Of a stretch of 64,000 nucleotides of DNA, positions 52,627-60,911 are shown piece after piece. The number at the start of each line of letters is the position of its first letter. Positions within the stretch are counted from its first letter, which is position 1. Under the pieces are notes generated by a model. It worked only from the letters and a program-made list of their open reading frames with translations, did no database searches and had not been told where the DNA came from. The DNA is taken from NCBI RefSeq assembly GCF_000661955.1, contig NZ_CP007597.1:3212755-3276754 (forward strand). Reading direction: 5' to 3'. The position numbers and the translations under genes were made by a program. Source of the stretch: Stenotrophomonas rhizophila. Lineage in GTDB: Bacteria > Pseudomonadota > Gammaproteobacteria > Xanthomonadales > Xanthomonadaceae.

Positions 52627-53301
52627 CTAGTCCTGCGAGCGGTTGGTTGCTTCTTTGGCGTCCGCGCTGAAATCGGCGATGCGCCACAGGTACAGGCTGG
52701 CGTAGGTGCGGTACGGGCCCCACTTCTCGCCGCGCGCCTGCAGTTCCTTCGGGGTGGGCATGGTCTCGGCCTTGTCCACGCGCTGGGCGCCCTTGCGGAT
52801 GCCCAGGTCGTCGATGGGCAGGATGTCCGGGCGGCCCAGGCGGAACATCAGCATCATTTCCACGGTCCAGCGGCCGATGCCGCGGATCGGCACCAGCGCG
52901 TCGATGATCGCGTCGTGCCCCATCACCGACATCCGGCGCAGGTCGGGAATCTGGCCGTCGGCTTCGCGCCGGGCCAGGTCGCGCAGCGCCAGTGCCTTGT
53001 TGCCCGATACCCCGCAGGTGCGCAACGCGGCGTCGTCGATGCGGCCCAGCGTATCGGCATGCAGGCGCTGGCTGCCAATGGCTACCTCTACCCGCCCCAC
53101 GATGGTCGAGGCGGCCTTGCCGCTGAGCTGCTGGAACAGGATCGCGCGCGCCAGCGCATCGACCGGGTCGAAGCGCTTGGCCCAGCCGGGCTGGGCATCA
53201 ATCGGACCCAGCCGTTTCATCCACGTGCCCAGGCGGCGGTCGCGCCGGCTCAGCCAGGCGTGTGCCTCCGCTACGTCGAAGCCGCGAGCGAAGCGTGGCA
53301 T
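52627..53301 (-). CDS. DNA-3-methyladenine glycosylase II (HhH-GPD)
   Basis: A 224-residue AlkA-type glycosylase that removes alkylated bases. The helix-hairpin-helix LVPIRGIGRWTVEMML and the catalytic Asp in ILPIDDLG are intact. Length is shorter than E. coli AlkA (282), as in Mag-like enzymes. Its start is next to the DUF423 stop (1-bp gap), suggesting co-transcription. Confidence 0.92.
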   Translation of the reverse strand: MPRFARGFDVAEAHAWLSRRDRRLGTWMKRLGPIDAQPGWAKRFDPVDALARAILFQQLSGKAASTIVGRVEVAIGSQRLHADTLGRIDDAALRTCGVSGNKALALRDLARREADGQIPDLRRMSVMGHDAIIDALVPIRGIGRWTVEMMLMFRLGRPDILPIDDLGIRKGAQRVDKAETMPTPKELQARGEKWGPYRTYASLYLWRIADFSADAKEATNRSQD

Positions 53302-53302
53302 G

Positions 53303-53674
53303 TCAGCGGCGCAGCGCGTTCAGGCCGTACGCCAGCCAGCCCAGCATCAGTGCGGTGCCGCCGACCGGCGCCAACTGCGTACTGAGCTTCCACAACGCCC
53401 CGGCCACCAGACTGCCGGAGAACAGCAGCGTGCCGATCAGCAGCACATACAGCGCCAGCTTGCCCAGGCTGTTCTGCTGGGTGGGCCCGAGCACCGCCAG
53501 GGCCACCCCGTGGCCGAACGCGTACAGCGCGGCGGTGGTCACGTGCGACTGTGCCAACGGGTCGGCGATGCCATGCGAGGCGTAGGCCGACAGGCCCACG
53601 GCGGTGGCGGCCAGCAGGCCGCCGAAGCAGGCCAGCAGGGAGGGTTTGCGTGCGCGTCGTTCCAGGTTGAGCAT
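53303..53674 (-). CDS. DUF423 (YgdD-type) membrane protein
   Basis: A 123-residue protein with four membrane helices; GLSAYASHGI, AFGHGVALAVLG and the C-terminal GGTALMLGWLAYG match DUF423. Function unknown. It lies upstream of the glycosylase gene on the same strand. Confidence 0.88.
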   Translation of the reverse strand: MLNLERRARKPSLLACFGGLLAATAVGLSAYASHGIADPLAQSHVTTAALYAFGHGVALAVLGPTQQNSLGKLALYVLLIGTLLFSGSLVAGALWKLSTQLAPVGGTALMLGWLAYGLNALRR

Positions 53675-53711
53675 GCGGGCATCCTTCGATGAATGCTCCG
53701 CGGGCGGAGCA

Positions 53712-53745
53712 AAAAAAAACGCGCCGCAAGGAGCGGCGCGTTTTT
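53712..53745 (-). terminator. Terminator of the SRPBCC gene
   Basis: ACGCGCCGC/GCGGCGCGT stem with a run of nine A on the left and five T on the right, so it works in both directions. It lies 33 bp past the SRPBCC stop on the minus strand. Confidence 0.85.
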
Positions 53746-53777
53746 CGTCGTGCGTTACATCACCGGTGACCGTCGGA

Positions 53778-54857
53778 TTACTTGACGGCCCAGTAGATGT
53801 CGTACGTGCCTTCCGGCGTGAACGACTTGTCCACGCCGTCCTTCCAGGACTCGTACGGACGGTCGATCACTTCGTTGCCGTTGGTCACCGACCACGCACG
53901 CAGGGCGTTGCGGGCGATGTCCAGGCCAGCCATGTGGCCGGTGTAGGCCGCGTGGGCCGAACGGTGCGGAGCGACGTGCACGTACTTCACCGGGGCACCG
54001 GCGTCGATCTTGACGGTCAGGGCATCAGCAGCAGCACCCTGGGTGCCCTTCTTCTTGACCGGCTGGGCCACGTCGAAGGCGTACTTCTCGGCGCCGAAAT
54101 CGGTGGTGATGATGCGGAACGGACCGGCGGCTTCGAGGTCATTGGCCTCCATCACGCGCTTGATCCACTCCTGGTTGTCCTTGATGGACTTGGTGATGGT
54201 CTCCTGGCCGCGATCGACGTTGCCGGCGGTGACCACCAGCAGGTCTTCAACCGGGACGTCCACGATGGCCAGATCGGTCAGCGGGGCTTCGGCGGTGCGG
54301 TAGTCGATGTTGGGCACGGTGGCCAGCATGTTGGCCATGCGCGACAGACCCAGCTTCAGGTCGTCACCGACGTGACGGCTGACATACAGACCCGCATAAC
54401 GGCCAAACAGGTTGAAGCCGTACTTGATGCTGTAGTCCTGGGTGATCTTGACGTTGCGGCCACCCTTGCCGGTCGGCTCCAGGGTGAAGCTGGTCTTCTT
54501 GTCGTGGCCCTTGGTCGGGTCCTCGATGGCGATGGACACCAGCTTGTTCTTCTCCGACTCGGTGATCTCCCAGCTGCCCTGGCCCAACGAGCTTTCCTTG
54601 GAAGAATAATCCAGACGTGCGCCAACGCCGGCAGCAGGGCCGGAGAGCTTCAGTTCAACGGCGGGATCGCGCAGTACGAGCGGGTTCCAGTCCTTGAAGC
54701 GGCGCAGGCTGTTGACCGTGTCGAACACGATCGTCATCTTGCGGTTGGTCTCGATGCTTTCGGAAATATGGCGCTCGCCCGGCAGACATACGCCAATGAT
54801 GACGAACAGGCCAGCCACGATCCCCAAGGCGATCAGGAACTCGATAATACGGGTCAT
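53778..54857 (-). CDS. SRPBCC domain fused to a GyrI-like effector domain
   Basis: A 359-residue protein with one N-terminal membrane helix (about 5-24), an SRPBCC/polyketide-cyclase-like ligand-binding domain (about 25-185, TNRKMTIVFDTVNSLRRFKDWNP) and a GyrI-like/SOUL-type domain (about 200-357, PLTDLAIVDVPVEDLLVVTAGN). It probably faces the periplasm as a small-molecule binder. The leader carries long inverted repeats (54905-54952). No neighbour explains the role. Confidence 0.82.
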   Translation of the reverse strand: MTRIIEFLIALGIVAGLFVIIGVCLPGERHISESIETNRKMTIVFDTVNSLRRFKDWNPLVLRDPAVELKLSGPAAGVGARLDYSSKESSLGQGSWEITESEKNKLVSIAIEDPTKGHDKKTSFTLEPTGKGGRNVKITQDYSIKYGFNLFGRYAGLYVSRHVGDDLKLGLSRMANMLATVPNIDYRTAEAPLTDLAIVDVPVEDLLVVTAGNVDRGQETITKSIKDNQEWIKRVMEANDLEAAGPFRIITTDFGAEKYAFDVAQPVKKKGTQGAAADALTVKIDAGAPVKYVHVAPHRSAHAAYTGHMAGLDIARNALRAWSVTNGNEVIDRPYESWKDGVDKSFTPEGTYDIYWAVK

Positions 54858-55172
54858 TCAGAAGTCTCCGGGGCCGATCCCACGGCCGGGTTGATTGAAG
54901 CGAAGCGCCAATCCTAGCAGGCTTCGCGGGTGTTGTAGATCAGGATTGGCGCACCGGTTTCCATGCCGGCAGCGGTTTTGCATAGACAAGGAGCGGAACG
55001 ATAACGTATCGCGCGTGTCAGCACGTAGCGGTTCGGGAATATTTCTTTGCCGGATTCGGCCGAATGGGCCGTTTCTCGGCGCGCAGCCCTTGTGGCACAA
55101 GGGATCCGGCGCATATTCAGGATATTGCACAAAGACCACCGGCAACGGCTCGCCGGTGGCCCTGGCGCGGTC
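54858..55172. other. Intergenic region with two perfect inverted repeats
   Basis: GCGCCAATCCT (54905-54915) and AGGATTGGCGC (54942-54952) form 11-bp arms around a 26-nt loop, 48-95 bp upstream of the SRPBCC start. CCCTTGTG-G-CACAAGGG at 55087-55103 is an 8-bp palindrome with a one-base centre. Both are candidate operators or RNA structures. No gene is seen. Confidence 0.7.
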
Positions 55173-55814
55173 TCAGACCAGTTGCAGCTCGAAGGCCTTC
55201 AATACCGCGCGGGTGCGGTCGCGGACGCCCAGCTTGGACAGGATGTTGGACACGTGGTTCTTGATCGTGCCCTCGGCCACACCCAGTGAATTGGCGATCT
55301 CCTTGTTGGAGAAACCGCTGGCCATCAGCCGCAGGATCTCGGTCTCGCGGTCGGTCAGCGGGTCCGGCCGGTCCAGGCTGACGAATTCATTGCGCATGTG
55401 CTCCAGCCCGGACAGCAGCCGCTGGGTCACCGCCGGCTGCACCAGCGAACCGCCGTCTGCCACGGTGCGGATCGCGCCCACCAGCTGTTCCAGGGTGACA
55501 TCCTTGAGCAGGTAGCCCTTGGCACCGGCCTTGAGCCCGGCCAGCACCAGCTGGTCGTCGTCGAAGGTGGTCAGGATGATGGTCGGGGGCAGCTGGCCCA
55601 GCCGGGACAGCATCTGCAGCGCCTCCAGCCCGGACATCACCGGCATGCGCATGTCCATCAGCACCACGTCCGGACGGATCTGCGGGACCACCTCGACCGC
55701 CTGGCGGCCGTCGGCGGCCTCGGCGACCACTTCTATCCCGTCGTCGAGCGCCAACAGCGAGCGGATCCCCTGCCGCACCAGGGTTTGGTCGTCGACCAGG
55801 CAGACGCGAATCAT
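55173..55814 (-). CDS. NarL/LuxR-type response regulator
   Basis: A 213-residue regulator. The receiver domain (about 1-120) has the acidic pair DD at 8-9, the phosphoacceptor Asp in VVLMDMRMPVMSG, and a conserved Thr and Lys (ILTTFDDD, YLLKD). The LuxR-type helix-turn-helix is LTDRETEILRLMASGFSNKEI and ...VAEGTIKNHVSNILSKLGV. The ATG at 55814 follows GAGGAG. It pairs with the kinase upstream, 11 bp away. Confidence 0.94.
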   Translation of the reverse strand: MIRVCLVDDQTLVRQGIRSLLALDDGIEVVAEAADGRQAVEVVPQIRPDVVLMDMRMPVMSGLEALQMLSRLGQLPPTIILTTFDDDQLVLAGLKAGAKGYLLKDVTLEQLVGAIRTVADGGSLVQPAVTQRLLSGLEHMRNEFVSLDRPDPLTDRETEILRLMASGFSNKEIANSLGVAEGTIKNHVSNILSKLGVRDRTRAVLKAFELQLV

Positions 55815-55825
55815 CAACGAACTCC

Positions 55826-57016
55826 TCAAGTAACGGGGGCCAGCATCAGCACTGGCGCGCCGGGAACCGAGGCGCGCAGGCGGAAGCCCTGACCCCGGCG
55901 GGTTTCAATCTGCAGCTCACCGCCACATTGATACAAGCGTTCACGCATGCCGCGCAGGCCATTGCCGACCACGATGCCGTCCGCGCCCACCCCGTCATCA
56001 TGCGCCTGAATGACCACTTCGCCGCCACTTTCGCGCCGGACCTGGATCCACAGGTTGCGCGCGTTGGCGTGGCGCACCGCGTTGGTGATGATTTCCTGGG
56101 TGCAGCGCAGCAGCACATGGGCGCGCTCGGGGTCTTCGACGTTCAGCGGTTCGGCGATGTCCAGGTGGATGGCCAGCGACGGCACCTGTTCGGTGAGCGG
56201 GCGCAGCGCGGCGGCCAGGTCGATGGCGCCACTGTCGCGGATCTGGCTGACCGCCTCGCGCACGTCGGTGAGCAGCAGCTTGGCCAGGGTATGGGCCTGG
56301 TGCACATGCTCCTGGGCCTGGCCGTCGGTGAGGTGGCCAGCCACTTCCAGGTTCAGGCTGAGCGCGGTGAGGTGGTGGCCCAGCAGGTCGTGCAGTTCCC
56401 GCGAGATGCGGGTGCGCTCGTTGACCCGGGCGCTCTCGGCCAGCAGCACGCGGGTGGCACGCAGCTCCGTGTTGAGCCGGCGCTGTTCTTCACGGGCGTC
56501 GGTCTGCTGCCGCGCGACCAGGCTGGTCACGAAGATGAACATGGAGAACCCGCCATACAGCAGCGACTGCATCAGCGCCTCGAACAGCGGCATGCGCAGG
56601 ATCAGGTAGTACACCGGCAGCACCGCCAGCTGGCTGAGCAACAGCCACAGGACCCCACCGCGCACCTGCAGCATCCAGGGGATGACCCCGGCGGCCACCA
56701 TCATCAGGATGCTGCCCAGGCCCGACCCGCTCAGGTAGCTCACGCCCAGCGCCGAGGTGGTGAGCAGCAGCAGCACCACCCGGTCGTACCAGGCCGAATG
56801 GCCGCCGCCATCGCGCAGGCCGCGGGTCAGCCAGAAGTAGCAGGCGCCGAAGGTGAGGTAGGCGGTGAACAGCCAGACCGCCCAGCTGTCCAGGCCGTCG
56901 CCACGGTGGCGCAGCAGCGACTCGTATTGGGAATAGACCACGGGCAGGCCGACCATGACCCAGGTGAACAGGCCGGCCAGTCGCAGTACTCGGGTTTGGC
57001 TCAGGTATCCCAACAT
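55826..57016 (-). CDS. DesK-type sensor histidine kinase
   Basis: A 396-residue membrane kinase. About five or six hydrophobic helices occupy the first 170 residues, followed by a coiled region, the HisKA_3 dimerisation domain with the phosphoacceptor His in ISRELHDLLGHHLTAL and an ATPase domain with N box EIITNAVRHANA and the HDDGVGADG and GNGLRGMRERL blocks. It resembles DesK, which senses membrane state, but the input is unknown. It controls the response regulator downstream. Confidence 0.93.
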   Translation of the reverse strand: MLGYLSQTRVLRLAGLFTWVMVGLPVVYSQYESLLRHRGDGLDSWAVWLFTAYLTFGACYFWLTRGLRDGGGHSAWYDRVVLLLLTTSALGVSYLSGSGLGSILMMVAAGVIPWMLQVRGGVLWLLLSQLAVLPVYYLILRMPLFEALMQSLLYGGFSMFIFVTSLVARQQTDAREEQRRLNTELRATRVLLAESARVNERTRISRELHDLLGHHLTALSLNLEVAGHLTDGQAQEHVHQAHTLAKLLLTDVREAVSQIRDSGAIDLAAALRPLTEQVPSLAIHLDIAEPLNVEDPERAHVLLRCTQEIITNAVRHANARNLWIQVRRESGGEVVIQAHDDGVGADGIVVGNGLRGMRERLYQCGGELQIETRRGQGFRLRASVPGAPVLMLAPVT

Positions 57017-57153
57017 GGACGCATCTTAGGCTGAACCTGCGCCCCTGCACTCCCACATAAGTCATGGGCGGCGATTCGCCCGGGCCCGCCACCCGTGCAA
57101 TAATCCGATGAGGGTCCCTTGATGGACCAACCGCGTTACCCCACGGAGTCACA

Positions 57154-57750
57154 ATGTCGATTGTCATCCGCGACGTGCGCGAGCACGAGCTCGATTCCGT
57201 CCTGGCCCTGAACAACAACGCCGGCCTGGCCATCCTGCCGCTGGATGCCGCCCGCCTGCGCCTGTTCTATGAAACCGCTGAGTATTTCCGCGTCGCCGAG
57301 CGCGACGGCAACCTGGCCGGCTTTTTGATCGGCTTCGGCAGCGACAGCCAGCACGACAGCAGCAACTTCGCCTGGTTCCAGCAGCAGCTGGACAGCAAAT
57401 TCTTCTATATCGACCGCATCGTGGTCGCCAGCCGCCGTCGCGGCGGTGGCGTCGGCCGTGCTTTCTATGCCGATGCACAGAGCTACGCCGAGCTGCGCTA
57501 CCCGCAGATGACCTGCGAGGTGTTCCTGGACCACGGCGCCGACGCGGCGCTGCTGTTCCATGGCAGCTTCGGCTTCCGCGAGGTCGGGCAGAACAACATG
57601 GCCCACGTCGACGTGCGCGCCAGCATGCTGCTCAAGGACCTGTGCAGTTACCAGTGGGTACACGCTACCTACGGCGACCAGCTGCCCGACGTGCCCTGGG
57701 TGGGCCATCGTCGCGAGCCGCTGCGTGCGCACCGGCCGACGGGGACCTGA
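57154..57750 (+). CDS. GNAT-family N-acetyltransferase
   Basis: A 198-residue acetyltransferase with the motif A region FFYIDRIVVASRRRGGGVGRAFYADAQ (the R/Q-x-x-G-x-G/A acetyl-CoA loop is RRGGGVG). Substrate unknown; the residues after 165 are a Pro/Arg-rich tail. It lies 1 bp before minC, so it may be co-transcribed with the min genes. Confidence 0.85.
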   Translation: MSIVIRDVREHELDSVLALNNNAGLAILPLDAARLRLFYETAEYFRVAERDGNLAGFLIGFGSDSQHDSSNFAWFQQQLDSKFFYIDRIVVASRRRGGGVGRAFYADAQSYAELRYPQMTCEVFLDHGADAALLFHGSFGFREVGQNNMAHVDVRASMLLKDLCSYQWVHATYGDQLPDVPWVGHRREPLRAHRPTGT

Positions 57751-57751
57751 G

Positions 57752-58546
57752 GTGGCGGCGAACATGGATTTTGAACAGGCCGGTGAACTGAAGATCGGCC
57801 AGGTGGGGATTGCCAACCTGCGCATCCGCACCCTGGATGTGGAACGCCTCACCCGCGAAATGCACGACCGCGTGGCGCGTGCGCCGAAGCTGTTCGGGCG
57901 CGCCGCGGTGATCCTGGATTTCGGCGGGCTCAGCCAGATCCCGGACGTGGCCACGGCCAAGGCACTGCTGGATGGGCTGCGCAGCGCCGGCGTGCTGCCG
58001 GTGGCGCTGGCCTACGGCACCACCGAGACCGAGCTGCTCTCGCAGCAGCTGGGGCTGCCGTTGCTGGCCAAGTTCCGCGCGCAGTACGAACGCGCCGAGC
58101 TGGACGCGGTCCCGGTCGCCCCGCCGCCGCCCGCGCCTGCGCCTGCGCCGGAACCGGCACGGCGTGCACGCGCGGCCACGCCGGCCGCCGTACCTGCCAC
58201 CCCGGCCAAGGCACCGCAGCCGGGCCGCATGCAGACCAGCAACGTGCGCTCGGGCCAGCAGCTGTACGCAGAGAACTGCGACCTGACGGTGATGGCCACG
58301 GTGGGTGCCGGGGCCGAGGTGATCGCCGATGGCAGCATCCATATCTACGGTACGCTGCGGGGCCGCGCCCTGGCCGGTGCCCAAGGCAACACCACGGCAC
58401 GTATCTTCTGCCGTGAATTCCATGCTGAACTGGTCGCCATTGCCGGCCATTACAAGGTACTGGACGATGTTCCGGACACGCTGCGCGGCAAGGCCGTGCA
58501 GGTGTGGCTGGAGCAGGACCAGATCAAGATCGCGGCGCTGGACTGA
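57752..58546 (+). CDS. minC: Septum site-determining protein MinC
   Basis: MinC, 264 residues, inhibits FtsZ polymerisation away from midcell. The N-domain (FEQAGELKIGQVGIANLRIRTL) and C-domain (GQQLYAENCDLTVMATVGAGAEVIADGSIHIYGTLRGRA) match the family and are joined by a Pro/Ala linker (about 120-165). The GTG at 57752 (MAANMDFEQ) is preferred from relatives; the ATG at 57764 is the alternative. Confidence 0.96.
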   Translation: MAANMDFEQAGELKIGQVGIANLRIRTLDVERLTREMHDRVARAPKLFGRAAVILDFGGLSQIPDVATAKALLDGLRSAGVLPVALAYGTTETELLSQQLGLPLLAKFRAQYERAELDAVPVAPPPPAPAPAPEPARRARAATPAAVPATPAKAPQPGRMQTSNVRSGQQLYAENCDLTVMATVGAGAEVIADGSIHIYGTLRGRALAGAQGNTTARIFCREFHAELVAIAGHYKVLDDVPDTLRGKAVQVWLEQDQIKIAALD

Positions 58547-58581
58547 TCCGGCGCCCAACCATATGAATCAGGAGAAGTCCT

Positions 58582-59391
58582 TTGGCTGAAATCATCGTAG
58601 TCACTTCCGGCAAGGGCGGCGTGGGCAAGACCACCAGCAGCGCCAGCCTGGCATGCGGCCTGGCGCGGCGCGGCAAGAAGGTGGCGGTGATCGACTTCGA
58701 CGTCGGCCTGCGCAACCTGGATCTGATCATGGGGTGCGAGCGTCGGGTGGTGTACGACTTCGTGAACGTGGTGCACGGCGAAGCGACGCTCAAGCAGTCG
58801 CTGATCAAGGACAAGCGCTTCGACAACCTGTACGTGCTGGCGGCCTCGCAGACGCGCGACAAGGATGCGCTGACCCAGGAAGGCGTGGGCAAGGTGCTGA
58901 AGGACCTCGCCGCGGACGGTTTCGAGTACATCATCTGCGACTCGCCGGCCGGTATCGAGAAGGGTGCGTTCCTGGCGATGTACTACGCCGACCGTGCAGT
59001 GGTGGTGGTGAACCCGGAAGTGTCGTCGGTACGCGACTCGGACCGGATCATCGGGCTGCTGGACTCGAAGACGCACAAGGCCGAGTCGGGCCAGAACGTG
59101 CCGGCGTTCCTGTTGCTCACGCGCTACAGCCCGGCCCGGGTGGAAAGTGGCGAGATGCTGAGCATCACCGACGTTGAGGAAGTGCTGGGCCTGAAGGCCA
59201 TTGGCGTGGTGCCCGAGTCGGGCGACGTGCTCAATGCGTCCAACAAGGGCGAGCCGGTGATCCTGGACCCCGAATCGGCGGCGGGCCAGGCGTATGAAGA
59301 TGCGGTTGGCCGCATTCTTGGCGAAGAGCGTCCGATGCGCTTCACCACCGTGGAGAAGAAAGGCTTCTTCAGCAAGCTGTTCGGAGGGTAA
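58582..59391 (+). CDS. minD: Septum site-determining ATPase MinD
   Basis: MinD, 269 residues, has the deviant Walker [13 protein letters not shown], the [17 protein letters not shown] block and the C-terminal membrane-targeting helix ([11 protein letters not shown]). It recruits MinC to the membrane and oscillates with MinE. TTG start at 58582 with AGGAGA upstream. Confidence 0.98.
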   Translation: MAEIIVVTSGKGGVGKTTSSASLACGLARRGKKVAVIDFDVGLRNLDLIMGCERRVVYDFVNVVHGEATLKQSLIKDKRFDNLYVLAASQTRDKDALTQEGVGKVLKDLAADGFEYIICDSPAGIEKGAFLAMYYADRAVVVVNPEVSSVRDSDRIIGLLDSKTHKAESGQNVPAFLLLTRYSPARVESGEMLSITDVEEVLGLKAIGVVPESGDVLNASNKGEPVILDPESAAGQAYEDAVGRILGEERPMRFTTVEKKGFFSKLFGG

Positions 59392-59393
59392 GC

Positions 59394-59654
59394 ATGGGAC
59401 TGTTCGATTTCCTGAACCGGAAGAAGACGACGGCCGAAACGGCGAAGAACCGCCTGCAGATCATCATTGCGCAGGAGCGCAGCCATCGCGGTGGCCCAGA
59501 CTACCTGCCGCTTCTGCAGCGTGAGCTGCTGGAAGTGATCAAGAAGTACGTGAACATCGACGCGGATGCGGTGAAGGTCGATCTGGTGAAGGACGGGGAG
59601 CACGATGTGCTCGATATTTCCGTCGCCTTGCCGGAAGGCCCGCAGCAGCCCTGA
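59394..59654 (+). CDS. minE: Cell division topological specificity factor MinE
   Basis: MinE, 86 residues: [20 protein letters not shown] gives the membrane-binding and anti-MinCD part and [20 protein letters not shown] the MinD-binding part. It begins 2 bp after minD. Confidence 0.98.
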   Translation: MGLFDFLNRKKTTAETAKNRLQIIIAQERSHRGGPDYLPLLQRELLEVIKKYVNIDADAVKVDLVKDGEHDVLDISVALPEGPQQP

Positions 59655-59690
59655 GCCTTGTCGCCCCTTCCGGTTGGGAGGGGCGGTTGA

Positions 59691-60185
59691 ATGCATGCCA
59701 TGACGACCGACGTTGCCGCCGCCGATGTGCAGGTTACCTGCGTCGGCGATATCCACTTTGATGATGCCGTTGCCCTGCTTGCCGCGCACGACCTGCGGCT
59801 GCACCGGGTAGGCGCCGCCGCGCCGATTCCAGGCAGTTACTGGGGCGAGCCGGAGGCGGGCATCATCGGCAGCGATGTGTACGTGCGCGACGATACGCCG
59901 GTGCACTCGATGCTGCACGAGGCCTGCCACCTGATCGTGCTGCCACCGGAGCGACGCGCGCTGGTGCACACCGACGCCACCGATTCGGTCCCCGAAGAAG
60001 ACGCCACCTGTTACCTGCAGATCGTGCTGGCCGGGCAACTGCCCGGCGTGGGTAGCGACCGCCTGATGCTGGACATGGACGCGTGGGGGTATACCTATCG
60101 ATTGGGGTCCACGCGTGCGTGGTTCGAGCAGGATGCGGAAGATGCCAAAGCGTGGTTGCTCGAACGCGGCCTTCTTCCTGCGTAA
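59691..60185 (+). CDS. HExxH zinc-metallopeptidase-like protein
   Basis: A 164-residue protein. The segment SMLHEACHLIVLP carries HExxH and, about 25 residues on, EEDATCYLQIVLAG supplies an acidic residue that could be the third zinc ligand, an arrangement seen in ImmA/IrrE-type gluzincins. No signal peptide. The ATG at 59691 follows GGAGGGG at 7 bp. A second ATG (59700) is possible. The last about 27 codons (RAWFEQDAEDAKAWLLERG) are copied twice more downstream (60260 and 60586). It lies 36 bp after minE. Function unknown. Confidence 0.8.
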   Translation: MHAMTTDVAAADVQVTCVGDIHFDDAVALLAAHDLRLHRVGAAAPIPGSYWGEPEAGIIGSDVYVRDDTPVHSMLHEACHLIVLPPERRALVHTDATDSVPEEDATCYLQIVLAGQLPGVGSDRLMLDMDAWGYTYRLGSTRAWFEQDAEDAKAWLLERGLLPA

Positions 60186-60911
60186 ATCCGCACGCGCGGT
60201 TAGTCCTGGGCGCGTGGCGACGCGCCAACCCTGTAGGCGCCAAGGTGTTCACTCGGCGCGGTTCGAGCAGGATGCGGAAGATGCCAAAGCGTGGTTGATC
60301 GAACGCGGCCTTCTTCCTGCGTAAATCCGCACGCGCGGTCATTCCTGGCGGCCTTGATCCCCGGTAGTGCCGGCCGCTGGCCGGCAACCAGGCGATGCGT
60401 CACTTGTCCAGGAGATTGCCGGCCAGCGGCCGGCACTACCCGGATCAGCCCTGCCCCGCCATCGCGCGCAGGGTGATGCCCACGATGTAGGCCAAATACG
60501 TCCCAGTGGCATACCCCATCGTCCCCAGCAGCACCCCGACCGGGGCGAGCGACGGATGGAAGGCCGCCGCAACAACAGGCGCAGCGGTTCGAGCAGGATG
60601 CGGAAGATGCCAAAGCGTGGTTGCTCGAACGCGGCCTTCTTCCTGCGTAAATCCGCACGCGCGGTCATTCCTGGCGGCCTTGATCCCCGGTAGTGCCGGC
60701 CGCTGGCCGGCAACCAGGCGATGCGTCACTTGTCCAGGAGATTGCCGGCCAGCGGCCGGCACTACCCGGATCAGCCCTGCCCCGCCATCGCGCGCAGGGT
60801 GATGCCCACGATGTACGCCAGATACGTCCCGGTCGCATACCCCATCGTCCCCAGCAGCACCCCAACAGGCGCAAGCGAAGGATGGAACGCCGCCGCAACG
60901 ACAGGCGCAGA
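60121..60911 (+). repeat. 326-bp tandem duplication spanning a convergent gene junction
   Basis: The unit starting GGTTCGAGCAGGATGCGGAA occurs at 60260 and 60586 (326 bp apart). Each contains the 3' tail of the HExxH gene, a GTAG-type palindrome pair (60364-60439 and 60690-60765) and the 3' tail of the DUF819 gene; the second merges into the intact DUF819 gene. A third copy of the HExxH tail is the true gene end at 60121. The left copy of the DUF819 tail (about 60460-60585) differs from the gene at about a dozen positions and is a pseudogene fragment. Together they fill the 585-bp gap between the two genes. Confidence 0.92.
60454..60585 (-). pseudogene. 3' fragment of the DUF819 gene, duplicated
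   Basis: Reads as the last about 40 codons of the DUF819 gene (GVLLG, GYATGTYLAYIVGIT and MAGQG-type segments) with substitutions, without any start. It is a leftover of the tandem duplication and not expected to be translated. Confidence 0.85.
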
